Part shown: positions 28,528 through 36,221 of the stretch, one piece after another
Layout: each line of letters opens with the position of its first letter
How positions within the stretch are numbered: the first letter of the stretch is position 1
DNA from: Massilia sp. Root335
GTDB taxonomy: Bacteria; Pseudomonadota; Gammaproteobacteria; Burkholderiales; Burkholderiaceae_D
Direction: 5' to 3'
Length of the DNA stretch: 64,000 bases
Assembly: GCF_001425685.1 (NCBI RefSeq)
Contig: NZ_LMCY01000008.1
Coordinates: forward strand, 178,854-242,853
Made by a program: the position numbers and the translations under genes
The notes under the pieces: generated by a model
Databases searched by the model: none
Seen by the model: only the letters and a program-made list of their open reading frames with translations
What the model was told of the DNA's origin: nothing

Positions 28528-28887
28528 TTATTGACCGTTGATGGCTTTCGCCAGACCACGCAACTGCATGTTGATGAAGGTGAGGCTGGTATTGAAATCG
28601 GATGAGTTCTGGCCGAAGGCGGCTTGCTCGACGCCGATCTCGACGGTGTTGCCGTCGGCGCTCGGGTGGAACGGCACGCGGTACAGCGGCTGGTCGTCGC
28701 TCAGGCTGAGATCGCCGTTCTCGGTGTCGATGCGATCCTGCATCATGGCGCCAAAATCGATGTCGCGTGCGGTGTAGCCGGGCGTGCTTTCATTCGCAAT
28801 GTTCGCCGCCAACACCTTGGTGCGCTCGGCGCGCAGTTCCAGCGCGTCGGCATGCACACCCAGTGCGTCTTTGAAATTAATCGTCAT
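28528..28887 (-). CDS. flgB: Proximal rod protein FlgB
   Basis: FlgB is the rod protein closest to the MS ring. The 119-aa protein is near the E. coli length (138). It has VLAANIANESTPGYTARDID and ends in the rod helix FNTSLTFINMQLRGLAKAIN. It is the first gene of the flgBCDEFGHIJKL series and is divergent from flgA across a 72-base spacer that should hold both promoters. Confidence 0.95.
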   Translation of the reverse strand: MTINFKDALGVHADALELRAERTKVLAANIANESTPGYTARDIDFGAMMQDRIDTENGDLSLSDDQPLYRVPFHPSADGNTVEIGVEQAAFGQNSSDFNTSLTFINMQLRGLAKAINGQ

Positions 28888-28959
28888 GTCAGGAACTCCT
28901 GTCGGTTGAATTTCTGTGTGATTGGTAGAATCAGGTTTTTCCGCTGACGCTATTCTCTA
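28888..28959. promoter_or_regulatory. Divergent flgB/flgA promoter region
   Basis: A 72-bp spacer separates the divergent starts of flgB (minus) and flgA (plus). A GGAGTTCCTGACA-like ribosome binding site for flgB is seen on the minus strand. I find no convincing sigma-28 or sigma-54 consensus. Confidence 0.4.
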
Positions 28960-29673
28960 ATGATTGCTTTCTGTAAGGCAACCCTTGCCGCTTCGTCACT
29001 GATGCTGTTTTCTGCGTTCGCGCAAGCAGCAGCGCCGTCGATTCCGATGCAAATTGAACAAGCCGCCCGTGCCGAACTCGAAAGACAGATGGCGGCGTCC
29101 GGCTTGACCGAACCACAATTCGACATTGCCGTCGTGGCCGCGCGTGCGGCGCCGCCGTGCAGCCAGCAAGTGGCCATCGAACCGCTCGATACCCGTTCTC
29201 CCCAGAGGATGCGCTTCGTGGCGCGCTGTCCGGACACGCCCGGATGGCGGTACGAATACGTCGTCCGCGCGCGCGTGTCGGCCATGGTCGCGATCGCGGC
29301 GGCGCCGGTCGCGGCCAACGAGGCGTTGACGGATGCACAAGTCACGATCGAGCGCCGTGATATTTCGAACATTGCCGATCCGGTCAGTAATCCGGCCGAC
29401 GCGGTCGGACAAATGTCTCGCCGTATGTTGCGTCCAGGAGACATTCTGCGCAGCGGACAGCTCAGCACACCGATTCTGGTGAAGCGCGGCGATGCCGTGA
29501 CGATGGTCGCGCGGCGCGAAGGCATCGAGGTCAGCATGGCCGGAGAAGCATTGGATGCCGGCGGAAAGGGGGCTGTCGTGCGGGTTCGCAACGCCGGCAG
29601 CGGGCAGGTCGTCCGCATGCGTGTCGCCGGACCCGGCACGGTTGAGCCAATCGACATGGAGATCAGCCGCTGA
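28960..29673 (+). CDS. flgA: P-ring assembly chaperone FlgA
   Basis: FlgA is a periplasmic chaperone for FlgI P-ring assembly. The 237-aa protein has a signal peptide (ASSLMLFSAFAQA) and an SAF domain (LTDAQVTIERRDIS, RMLRPGDILRSGQL). The C-terminal strand region is VAGPGTVEPIDMEI. It is the only plus-strand gene in the flg half of the cluster and overlaps the convergent glucosaminidase gene by 11 bases. Confidence 0.95.
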   Translation: MIAFCKATLAASSLMLFSAFAQAAAPSIPMQIEQAARAELERQMAASGLTEPQFDIAVVAARAAPPCSQQVAIEPLDTRSPQRMRFVARCPDTPGWRYEYVVRARVSAMVAIAAAPVAANEALTDAQVTIERRDISNIADPVSNPADAVGQMSRRMLRPGDILRSGQLSTPILVKRGDAVTMVARREGIEVSMAGEALDAGGKGAVVRVRNAGSGQVVRMRVAGPGTVEPIDMEISR

Positions 29674-30385
29674 CGTTTTGCAATTTGCCGGCCAGGCGGG
29701 CGAGCTTGGCCGCATAGGCCGGGTCGGTGGCATAGCCGCCCTTCGCGAGGCCGGCGGCGAACGCATGGGCATTGTTCCCGGCGCCGAGCGCGCCGTGGAA
29801 GCGCGGATTGTCGATCAGCATTTGTGCATAGTCGCGGAAGGCGCTGGCCTGGTCCGGATAGGCGCGGAAGCGCGCGCTCGTCTTGAGCGCGGCGCCGCCC
29901 ACGTATTCCGTCGTGGCCGATTCGGCCACGTTGCCGCGCCAGCCGGCGTTGGCCTTGATGCCGAACAGGTTATAGGTCGAGCTGCCGTCCGCGTTGCGCA
30001 GCGGACGCTGGCCCCAGCCGGATTCCAGCGCGGCGTGCGCGGACACGAGTTCCGGCGCGACGCCCAGCTTGTCGGCCGCTTCCTTGGCCCAGGGGGCGAT
30101 GCTTGCCAGGAAAGCCTGCTGGTCGGGTGACGTGTCGGCGCCGTCGCCCATGACGGCGGCCGTCGCCCCCTGGCTGCGTGCGGCCCACATGCGGCCCTCG
30201 GCGCTGAGCGTCGCGCTCGGCGCGAAATCGCCGCCGCCGTTCTGGATGAAATCGGACACCTCGCCCTGGACCTCGTTGAAGATGCCGCCGAACTTCCCGC
30301 CGCCGTTGCTTAAAGGCGCGGTCGGCGCGGTGGCCGAAGTCGGGGTGAGGGCGGGGATAGCCGTCGTGAATTCAGCGTGGCGCAT
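29663..30385 (-). CDS. FlgJ-type flagellar glucosaminidase (separate hydrolase domain)
   Basis: This 240-aa protein is the peptidoglycan hydrolase half of FlgJ as its own gene. The glucosaminidase motif VSAHAALESGWGQRPL carries the predicted catalytic Glu121. NLFGIKANAGWRGN and FRAYPDQASAFRDYAQMLID follow. It ends with the characteristic FAAGLAKGGYATDPAYAAKL. There is no clear signal peptide, consistent with export through the flagellar type III apparatus as in FlgJ. It overlaps flgN by 14 bases. Confidence 0.9.
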   Translation of the reverse strand: MRHAEFTTAIPALTPTSATAPTAPLSNGGGKFGGIFNEVQGEVSDFIQNGGGDFAPSATLSAEGRMWAARSQGATAAVMGDGADTSPDQQAFLASIAPWAKEAADKLGVAPELVSAHAALESGWGQRPLRNADGSSTYNLFGIKANAGWRGNVAESATTEYVGGAALKTSARFRAYPDQASAFRDYAQMLIDNPRFHGALGAGNNAHAFAAGLAKGGYATDPAYAAKLARLAGKLQNVSG

Positions 30386-30800
30386 AGGTATCGTCTTCGC
30401 CGTGCAGCAGGCGTTGCATGATCGTAAATTGTTCGGCCATCAGATTGCCGTTGCGCGTCGTCGCCTGCTTGCAGTCGCGTACGAGCGTCTCGAGCGTGTC
30501 CCAGTCGTTCCGGCCGCGCGTGCGCAGCGAAGCCGGCAGGCTGCCGAACAGGTCGTCCATCGTCGCTTGCGGGCCCAGCAGGGCGCGCACGAGTTGCACG
30601 CGCTGCTGGCGGCGCTGTTCCATCGCGTCCAGCTCAGGCGCGAGTTGTCCGGCAAGCGTGGCGAGCTCCGCACCGCGGTGGCGCAGGGCGGCCTGGAACT
30701 GGCGTTCCAGCAGGTCGCGGATCGTGCCGCAGGCGCCAAGGTCGGCCTGGACGCCGTCCAGCAGGCGCGCGACGGCCTGGTCGCGGGTCAGGCGGCTCAT
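30372..30800 (-). CDS. flgN: Flagellar export chaperone FlgN
   Basis: FlgN is the cytoplasmic chaperone for FlgK and FlgL. The 142-aa, all-helical protein fits FlgN length and pattern (TRDQAVARLLDGVQADLGAC, then DCKQATTRNGNLMAEQFTIM). The NG-NLM..Q segment near the C-terminus is the recognisable part. It is coupled to flgM upstream (4-base gap) and to the glucosaminidase downstream. Confidence 0.85.
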   Translation of the reverse strand: MSRLTRDQAVARLLDGVQADLGACGTIRDLLERQFQAALRHRGAELATLAGQLAPELDAMEQRRQQRVQLVRALLGPQATMDDLFGSLPASLRTRGRNDWDTLETLVRDCKQATTRNGNLMAEQFTIMQRLLHGEDDTYAPR

Positions 30801-30804
30801 GGTG

Positions 30805-31086
30805 TCAAGCCTTGTTGCCGCTGCCGTGGAAGCGCTGGATCAGGCCGGCCAGGCGCCCCGCATCGAACGGCAATTCGCCCTTGGCCAGCGCGTCGCGCAG
30901 CTCGGCCACGCGGGCGGCATCGAAGTCGGGCAGGGATTTGATCGCTTTCTGCGCCGGCTGCAGCACGGCGGATTCGAGGGCATCCGTGCCCGCGGGCGCG
31001 GCTGCCGGGGCCGCGGCCGGCGCGGCGGCACCGCCTGCCTGCGGAGCGATCGAGACGGAAGGCGTGGAGGCGCTGGAGATCTTCAT
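30805..31086 (-). CDS. flgM: Anti-sigma-28 factor FlgM
   Basis: FlgM holds sigma-28 (FliA) inactive until hook completion and is then exported. I choose the ATG at 31086 (MKISSASTPSV), giving 93 aa; an earlier in-frame start at 31119 is possible. An Ala/Pro-rich linker is followed by the C-terminal sigma-binding region (DFDAARVAELRDALAKGELP, FDAGRLAGLIQRF). The presence of both FlgM and FliA in this cluster suggests it runs its own late-gene switch. Confidence 0.88.
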   Translation of the reverse strand: MKISSASTPSVSIAPQAGGAAAPAAAPAAAPAGTDALESAVLQPAQKAIKSLPDFDAARVAELRDALAKGELPFDAGRLAGLIQRFHGSGNKA

Positions 31087-31115
31087 GCGTGGTCCTCGGG
31101 TTTTCGATTGAATCG

Positions 31116-32084
31116 TCATGGTTTCTTTACCATCTGGCTGCGCAGTTCCTTGAGCTCTGCATCGTCCGTCCGGGCCGTGGACGCGTCTTCTGTCAGGGAT
31201 TCGGTGGCCGGCGGCGCGCCGAACATGGTCTTGACGGCAGCAGCCTGCTTGCTGGTCAGGATCAAGAGTTCGATACGGCGGTTGGCCGAAGCATCCGGAT
31301 GGGCCGCATCGATCGGGGCCCGATCGGCCATGCCGACCAGTTGCAGGATGCTTTCGCTCCGCATGCCGCCGATGAGCAGCTCGGACCGCGCAGCCAGAGC
31401 GCGGTTGACCGACAGGCTCCAGTTGGAATAGCTCGCCGGTCCCGCATTAGTGTACTGCAAGGAATCCGTGTGGCCTACGATCAACATCTGATTTTCCATC
31501 TTTTCGAACAGCGGTGCCATCGCGCGCAACAGTTTTGCGAAGCGGGCGGTCGGCAGCGGGCTGCCGCGCACGAACATGCCCTGGCGGTCGGTGTCGTGCA
31601 GCATCACGCGCAAACCGTCCGGCGTGATCACCGTGGCAAGGTTCGACGCGAGACCGGCGTCGACGCTCATCTGTTCCAGTTGGTGCGCCAGCGCCGCCAG
31701 TTCGGACGGCGATTCGTACTTCGTGCGCATGGCCGGGGTGTTCGATTTGTTACCGGTGCTCGGGCCCTGGCTGCCGCCGTTGCTCCTGGGGAGCTGGAAG
31801 CGCTCGATCAGGCTGCCGGCCGGGCTCGATTTCACCTCGGGCTTGCCGCCGGTGCCGTCGATCAGGCCGCTGGCCGTGTTGTCGCGCACGATGGCCTTGG
31901 CCTGCTGGGCGTCGCGGGCGGCGATCAGCCACAGTACGAGGAACAGCGCCATCAGCGCCATGCAGAAGTCGGCGAACGCCACCTTCCACGCGCCGCCGTG
32001 TTCGTCCTCCTGATGCTTGCCGCCACCACGTTTGACGATGGTGGCTTCGTGGTGCTTCTCGGGGCCTTTTTTGGTTGCTTGCAC
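31116..32084 (-). CDS. motB: Flagellar motor stator protein MotB
   Basis: MotB anchors the stator to peptidoglycan and forms the ion channel with MotA. The 322-aa protein has one transmembrane helix (FADFCMALMALFLVLWLIA), with Asp39 matching the proton-carrying Asp32 of E. coli MotB. The OmpA-like peptidoglycan-binding domain includes LIVGHTDSLQYTNAG and LSVNRALAARSELL. It follows motA by 18 bases. Confidence 0.95.
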   Translation of the reverse strand: MQATKKGPEKHHEATIVKRGGGKHQEDEHGGAWKVAFADFCMALMALFLVLWLIAARDAQQAKAIVRDNTASGLIDGTGGKPEVKSSPAGSLIERFQLPRSNGGSQGPSTGNKSNTPAMRTKYESPSELAALAHQLEQMSVDAGLASNLATVITPDGLRVMLHDTDRQGMFVRGSPLPTARFAKLLRAMAPLFEKMENQMLIVGHTDSLQYTNAGPASYSNWSLSVNRALAARSELLIGGMRSESILQLVGMADRAPIDAAHPDASANRRIELLILTSKQAAAVKTMFGAPPATESLTEDASTARTDDAELKELRSQMVKKP

Positions 32085-32102
32085 TGATTGCTCCAGGTCC
32101 GG

Positions 32103-32990
32103 TCAAGCCTTGCGTTTGGCGCCGGCATCGTCGCCGTCGGCCATCGCGTTGATCCAGGCTTCGAGCTGTGCGAAGCTGGGCTTGGTATTCAGCTGGATCA
32201 GGCGGCGGCCCGCGTCGATCGCCAGCAGGGGCGGTTTGCCGGCCACGTGGGTGCACAGCACGACCTTCACGGTTTCCATCGTCGATGCTTCGGAATTGAC
32301 CAGCTGCTTCATCATGCCGGAGATCGGATCGAGCACGCCGTAGCACATGAAGATACCGATGAACGTACCGACCATGGCGGCGCCCACGCGTTCCGCGATC
32401 TCGGCGGTGTCGGCGCCTTCGCCGACGGAGTTCATCGTCATCACGATGCCCAGCACGGCGGCCAGGATGCCGAAGCCCGGCATCGCCTCGGCGATCTTGT
32501 GCAGCGATTTGGACGGCTGGGTCAGCTCTTCGTGGATGGCGTCGAGCTCCTGCTCGAGCACGCCTTCCAGCTCGTGGGCGTTGATCTTGCCCATGGCCAT
32601 CAGGCGGAAGTTGTCGACGATGAAAGCCAGCAGCTTGGGCTCTTCCAGGATCAGCGGATAGCGCTGGAACATCGGGCTGTCCTTGGGTGCTTCGACGTGG
32701 GCGTCGAGCGCCTTGAGGCCGCCGGCGGCCGTCTGCAACAGTTCGTACATCAGGAGGAGCAGCTGGCGCTGGAACTCGGAGTCGTGCCTGTGTTTGCGCG
32801 TGATCCTTTTCGTCTGGGAAAACAGTTCGGCCAGCACGTGCTTGGGATTGCCCAGCACGAGGGCGCCGATGGCGGCGCCGCAGATGACGATCAGCTCGGT
32901 GGGCTGCCAGATGGCGTTCACTGTGCCGCCCATCATCGTAAAACCGCCGAACACGGCGCCGAGCACGATGAGAATGCCGAGGATTTGCAT
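32103..32990 (-). CDS. motA: Flagellar motor stator protein MotA
   Basis: MotA is the torque-generating stator subunit. The 295-aa protein equals E. coli MotA in length and carries four membrane segments (the first ILGILIVLGAVFGGFTMMGG). The conserved proline-containing helix is KIAEAMPGFGILAAVLGIVM. The H+-type MotA family is favoured over the Na+-type PomA by this layout (inference). The order fliA-motA-motB matches lateral flagellar loci. Confidence 0.95.
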   Translation of the reverse strand: MQILGILIVLGAVFGGFTMMGGTVNAIWQPTELIVICGAAIGALVLGNPKHVLAELFSQTKRITRKHRHDSEFQRQLLLLMYELLQTAAGGLKALDAHVEAPKDSPMFQRYPLILEEPKLLAFIVDNFRLMAMGKINAHELEGVLEQELDAIHEELTQPSKSLHKIAEAMPGFGILAAVLGIVMTMNSVGEGADTAEIAERVGAAMVGTFIGIFMCYGVLDPISGMMKQLVNSEASTMETVKVVLCTHVAGKPPLLAIDAGRRLIQLNTKPSFAQLEAWINAMADGDDAGAKRKA

Positions 32991-33017
32991 GATTATTATT
33001 ACCTTTCTTGTGGTCGT

Positions 33018-33758
33018 TCAGGCCTGGGCCAGCGCCGCTTTCATTTTGGCCAGCGCACTTTTGTTCAGCTGGCAGACGCGGGCGTCGGACAGGTCGAGCA
33101 CGGCCGCGATTTCCTTGTAGCTGAGCTCGAATTCGTAAATCATCTGGACGACGCGCTGCTCGCGTTCGTTCAGCGCGCCCAGCGCCTGCTCGAGGCTGCG
33201 GCGCACCATGAACTGCTCTTCCGGACCCGGGGCGCTGTGGGCGCGCTCGGTCGCTTCCTGCAGCATGTCGTCGAAGCTGAGCAGTTCCTCCGCGCAGTCG
33301 TCCAGCAGGAACTGGCGCCACTCTTCCTGGCCGATGCCGAGCGCGTCCGCCGCTTCCTTGTCGTTCGGTTCGCGGCCGAGCTTGCGGGTGAGGGCACGCA
33401 CGGCGTCGCGCATCTTGTGGCTGTCCTGGCGCACGGCGCGCGGACGCCAGTCCTGGCGGCGCAGTTCGTCGAGGATCGCGCCGCGCACGCGCAGCGAGGC
33501 ATAGCTGGAAAAGCCGGTATCCGGCGTGCCGTAGCGGCGCAGCGCTTCGAGCAGGCCCATCAGTCCGATCTGCTCCATGTCCTCGCGGCCCATCGCGCCC
33601 GACACCTGCGACGTGAGCTGGCGCGCGATGCGCTTGACGAGCGGCGCGTAGGCGACGAGGTGCTTCTGCTCTTCGGCCGCGCTCATGGCCGCGTGAATGG
33701 CGGCGTCGGCATATTCGCTGCTGGCGTAGCTGTCGGCGTAGTCGGTCATGTAACCCAC
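33018..33758 (-). CDS. fliA: Flagellar sigma factor FliA (sigma-28)
   Basis: FliA directs RNA polymerase to late flagellar promoters. The 246-aa protein shows sigma regions 2 (MEQIGLMGLLEALRRYGTPD, FSSYASLRVRGAILDELR), 3 (AVRALTRKLGREPNDKEAAD) and 4 (LNEREQRVVQMIYEFELSYK, DARVCQLNKSALAKM). The start used is GTG at 33758; ATG at 33749 (MTDYADSY) is an alternative. Its presence inside the motility locus, between fliL and motA, is the lateral (LafS) position. Confidence 0.95.
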   Translation of the reverse strand: MGYMTDYADSYASSEYADAAIHAAMSAAEEQKHLVAYAPLVKRIARQLTSQVSGAMGREDMEQIGLMGLLEALRRYGTPDTGFSSYASLRVRGAILDELRRQDWRPRAVRQDSHKMRDAVRALTRKLGREPNDKEAADALGIGQEEWRQFLLDDCAEELLSFDDMLQEATERAHSAPGPEEQFMVRRSLEQALGALNEREQRVVQMIYEFELSYKEIAAVLDLSDARVCQLNKSALAKMKAALAQA

Positions 33759-33772
33759 GTTGTCCCCGATGG

Positions 33773-34255
33773 TTATTCGATGATCAGCTTGCCGATCATG
33801 ACTTGCACGAACGGTTTTTCCGTGTGCTCGTGCTCATAATTGGCGTCGAAGGATTTGTTCAACTGGTCGGCGTACTGCTCGACCGTCATGTTGGCCGCTT
33901 CCTTCATCGTGTAGGCCGACAAGGTGCGGACCGCCAGGCTGCGCAGCAGCGGCAGGTTTTCCTTCGTTTCCTTTTCCTTCGACACTTCCGTCGACAGCAC
34001 GAGGTCCGTCGACAGGTAGTGCGTGTCGGTGTCTTCAGGGCCGCGGCGCAGCATCACGATGACCTTGTCCAGGGTCACGTACTTGACCGGCTTGCCGTCC
34101 CTGGGCTTGTCCGATTCTGCCTTCTTCGCCGCGCCGGCGGCCGCCGCGGGTTTGGGCATGAACCACCACACCGCGCCACCTGCGCCGGCCGCACTGACGA
34201 TCACGGCGCCGGCGATGGCGATAATCATTTTCATTTTGCTCATGTTGGTACTCAC
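33773..34255 (-). CDS. fliL: Flagellar basal body-associated protein FliL
   Basis: FliL is an inner-membrane protein around the stator. The 160-aa protein has an N-terminal transmembrane helix (IIAIAGAVIVSAAGAGGAVW) and a periplasmic domain ending VQVMIGKLIIE. The GTG start at 34255 is the longest option; ATG at 34243 (MSKMKMII) is plausible. It lies between fliK and fliA, as in lateral clusters. Confidence 0.88.
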   Translation of the reverse strand: MSTNMSKMKMIIAIAGAVIVSAAGAGGAVWWFMPKPAAAAGAAKKAESDKPRDGKPVKYVTLDKVIVMLRRGPEDTDTHYLSTDLVLSTEVSKEKETKENLPLLRSLAVRTLSAYTMKEAANMTVEQYADQLNKSFDANYEHEHTEKPFVQVMIGKLIIE

Positions 34256-34285
34256 GCCACAGGGCGCTGTGGATGCGTCGTTTGC

Positions 34286-35494
34286 TTACGAGTCGCGGCC
34301 GAGATTGAACACGGACGCGGGGTTGCCGGCCTCGGCCAGACCGCGGCCGGGCTCGTTGTCCTGGTCGCGGCCCTGCTGGCGGCCGCGGCCCTGCTGTTGC
34401 GGGTCGCCGAACGGCGCCGCATTGTTCCTGGGGGCCGGGGTCACCGTCACGGCGACCTCCGTGTACTGGCGCTGCGACAAGTCGTTGCGCAGGTTGTCGC
34501 TGACGGTCTGCAACTGGCGCAGCACGTCGCCGTTGGTGGCCGAGATGTTCACTTCCAGTGTGCCGGCGCTGTGGCGGATCGCGATGTCGATGCGTCCCAG
34601 CTGGGGCGGCTCGATGCTGATCGTTGCCTGCTGCACGTTGTTGCCGACGTGGACGTTCAGGCGGTCGCCCAGCGTTTCCTGCAGGGTCTGGCGCCATGCG
34701 GTCGGCGGGCCGGCGAGCTTGACGGTGTCGGCGGCCGGCTGGGCCGACGGCAGCGTCACGGTGCCCGGCACGGCCGCGGCTGCGGCGGTATTCGTGCCTG
34801 CTTGCGCGTTCGCGGTGGACGAGCCGTCCGTGCCGGCGTCCTGGCCGCCGGTGCCGGCGTTGCCGTTGGCGGCATTGCCCTGGACGGCCAGGTGCACGTT
34901 CGCGGCCGTCGCATCCGGCTGGGCCGCCTGCGTGGCCTGCATTGCCTGCACGAGCGCGGCCTGGGGCAGGGCGATTGCCGCGCGGCGGCCGTCCTGGCCG
35001 GCGACCGCCGGCGGCTGGGCCGGGGTGTCGGCCTTGCCGGCGTCGTCGGCGCTGGCACGCGCGCCGCCCTGGGCGGCTTGCACGGCCTGGGTGACCTGTT
35101 GCGGCGACAGCGGCATCAGCGGCATCGCCATCGCGGCCAGCAGGCTGCCGTCCGGCGTGGCGGCGGTCTTGGCGTCGTCCGTGGACTTGCCGTCGGCCGC
35201 GGCCGGCGTGCCGGCCGTTGCCGGTGCCGGTGCCGTGCCGTCGTCCGTGCCCGGCGCGGCCGGCTGGGCTGCCGCCAGCGCCTGCGCGGCGGCGCCGCTG
35301 TCCTGCAGGCCGAGCCAGCGCGCGAACGGCTGGGCCGGTGCCGGGGCGGCGTCGGAAGTTGCGGGCTTTGCGGGCGCTGCGGATTTGGCGGGAGCCGCCG
35401 CGGCCTGCGCGTCCTGGGCGGGTGCCGGCGCGCTGGCTTGCTTGGCCGGCTGGGCCGATGCGGACGGGGTTACGGAGTTGAGCATCATCATCAT
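34286..35494 (-). CDS. fliK: Flagellar hook-length control protein FliK
   Basis: FliK measures hook length and switches export specificity through FlhB. The start is one of four consecutive ATGs; the first at 35494 overlaps the fliT stop (ATGA), which favours it. The 402-aa protein has a long Ala/Pro/Thr-rich region and the C-terminal Flg_hook domain (VQQATISIEPPQLGRIDIAI, TLEVNISATNGDVLRQLQTV). Upstream in-frame sequence reading into fliT is an artefact. A second FliK-like gene is at 50043-50924. Confidence 0.9.
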   Translation of the reverse strand: MMMMLNSVTPSASAQPAKQASAPAPAQDAQAAAAPAKSAAPAKPATSDAAPAPAQPFARWLGLQDSGAAAQALAAAQPAAPGTDDGTAPAPATAGTPAAADGKSTDDAKTAATPDGSLLAAMAMPLMPLSPQQVTQAVQAAQGGARASADDAGKADTPAQPPAVAGQDGRRAAIALPQAALVQAMQATQAAQPDATAANVHLAVQGNAANGNAGTGGQDAGTDGSSTANAQAGTNTAAAAAVPGTVTLPSAQPAADTVKLAGPPTAWRQTLQETLGDRLNVHVGNNVQQATISIEPPQLGRIDIAIRHSAGTLEVNISATNGDVLRQLQTVSDNLRNDLSQRQYTEVAVTVTPAPRNNAAPFGDPQQQGRGRQQGRDQDNEPGRGLAEAGNPASVFNLGRDS

Positions 35495-35829
35495 TCTTGG
35501 CTTACGCCTGGTTCGGTTTCGCTGTACATCGCGTAGGCGATCCAGCCGTCTTTGTTGGCACGCATCTCTTCCAGGCGCGACTCGAGCACGCGCGCGGCGT
35601 GGGCAACGCCCTGGGCGGCCGCGTCGTGCAGGGCGACCACGCGTTCCAGCGCGGCGCGTTCGGCGGCCGTCCACGGACCGAGCACGGCGAGCTTGCGCAG
35701 CGCCGGGAGCAGGGCACGGGCCTGTTCGCCCAGCCTGTCCCAGTCCTCGCGCGCCGCTGCGGCCTGCAGGGCGTCACCCAGCTGAGCCAACCGGGCCGAC
35801 CGCGTCTGCCGCTCGTTCGCGTCAGCCAT
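35491..35829 (-). CDS. fliT: Flagellar export chaperone FliT
   Basis: FliT is a FliD chaperone and in enterics a regulator of FlhDC. The 112-aa helical protein fits FliT by size and position (fliD-fliS-fliT-fliK) more than by strong motifs, although EEMRANKDGWIAYAMYSETE resembles the C-terminal region. It overlaps fliS by 8 bases and fliK by 4. Confidence 0.7.
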   Translation of the reverse strand: MADANERQTRSARLAQLGDALQAAAAREDWDRLGEQARALLPALRKLAVLGPWTAAERAALERVVALHDAAAQGVAHAARVLESRLEEMRANKDGWIAYAMYSETEPGVSQE

Positions 35830-36211
35830 TGCGTGCCTGTACGCCGGCCCAGCCCTGGCGGATCGTGGTCATGATCCTCACGACCTCATCGACCATCGCC
35901 GGGTCCTGCTTGACGCCGGCGCCGTGCAGGTGCGTGACGCAGAAGTCATACAGGTTGGCGAGATTGGCCACGACCTGGCCGCCGCCCTCGAAATCGAGGG
36001 AGCTGGACAGGCCGTTGATGATATCGACGCATTTGTTGATGCTGCCCGCGCGCTGCTCGTAGCGCTTGGCCACGATGTGGGCACGGGCGCGCGCCAGTTC
36101 GTCGAGCAAGCCGTCGGTGAGCACCAGCACGAGCTCGATGGGCGAGGCGCGCGAAGTCTGCGCGTCCAGGCTGGTAGCGTGATAGCTGCTGTAGGCTTCG
36201 TTATAAGACAT
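35822..36211 (-). CDS. fliS: Flagellin export chaperone FliS
   Basis: FliS binds flagellin in the cytoplasm before export. The 129-aa protein has the typical start SYNEAYSSYHATSLDAQTSR and SPIELVLVLTDGLLDELARA. The helical body (NKCVDIINGLSSSLDFEGGG) is followed by LYDFCVTHLHGAGVKQDPAM. It is coupled to fliD upstream and fliT downstream. Confidence 0.95.
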   Translation of the reverse strand: MSYNEAYSSYHATSLDAQTSRASPIELVLVLTDGLLDELARARAHIVAKRYEQRAGSINKCVDIINGLSSSLDFEGGGQVVANLANLYDFCVTHLHGAGVKQDPAMVDEVVRIMTTIRQGWAGVQARNG

Positions 36212-36221
36212 CTCGAATCTC

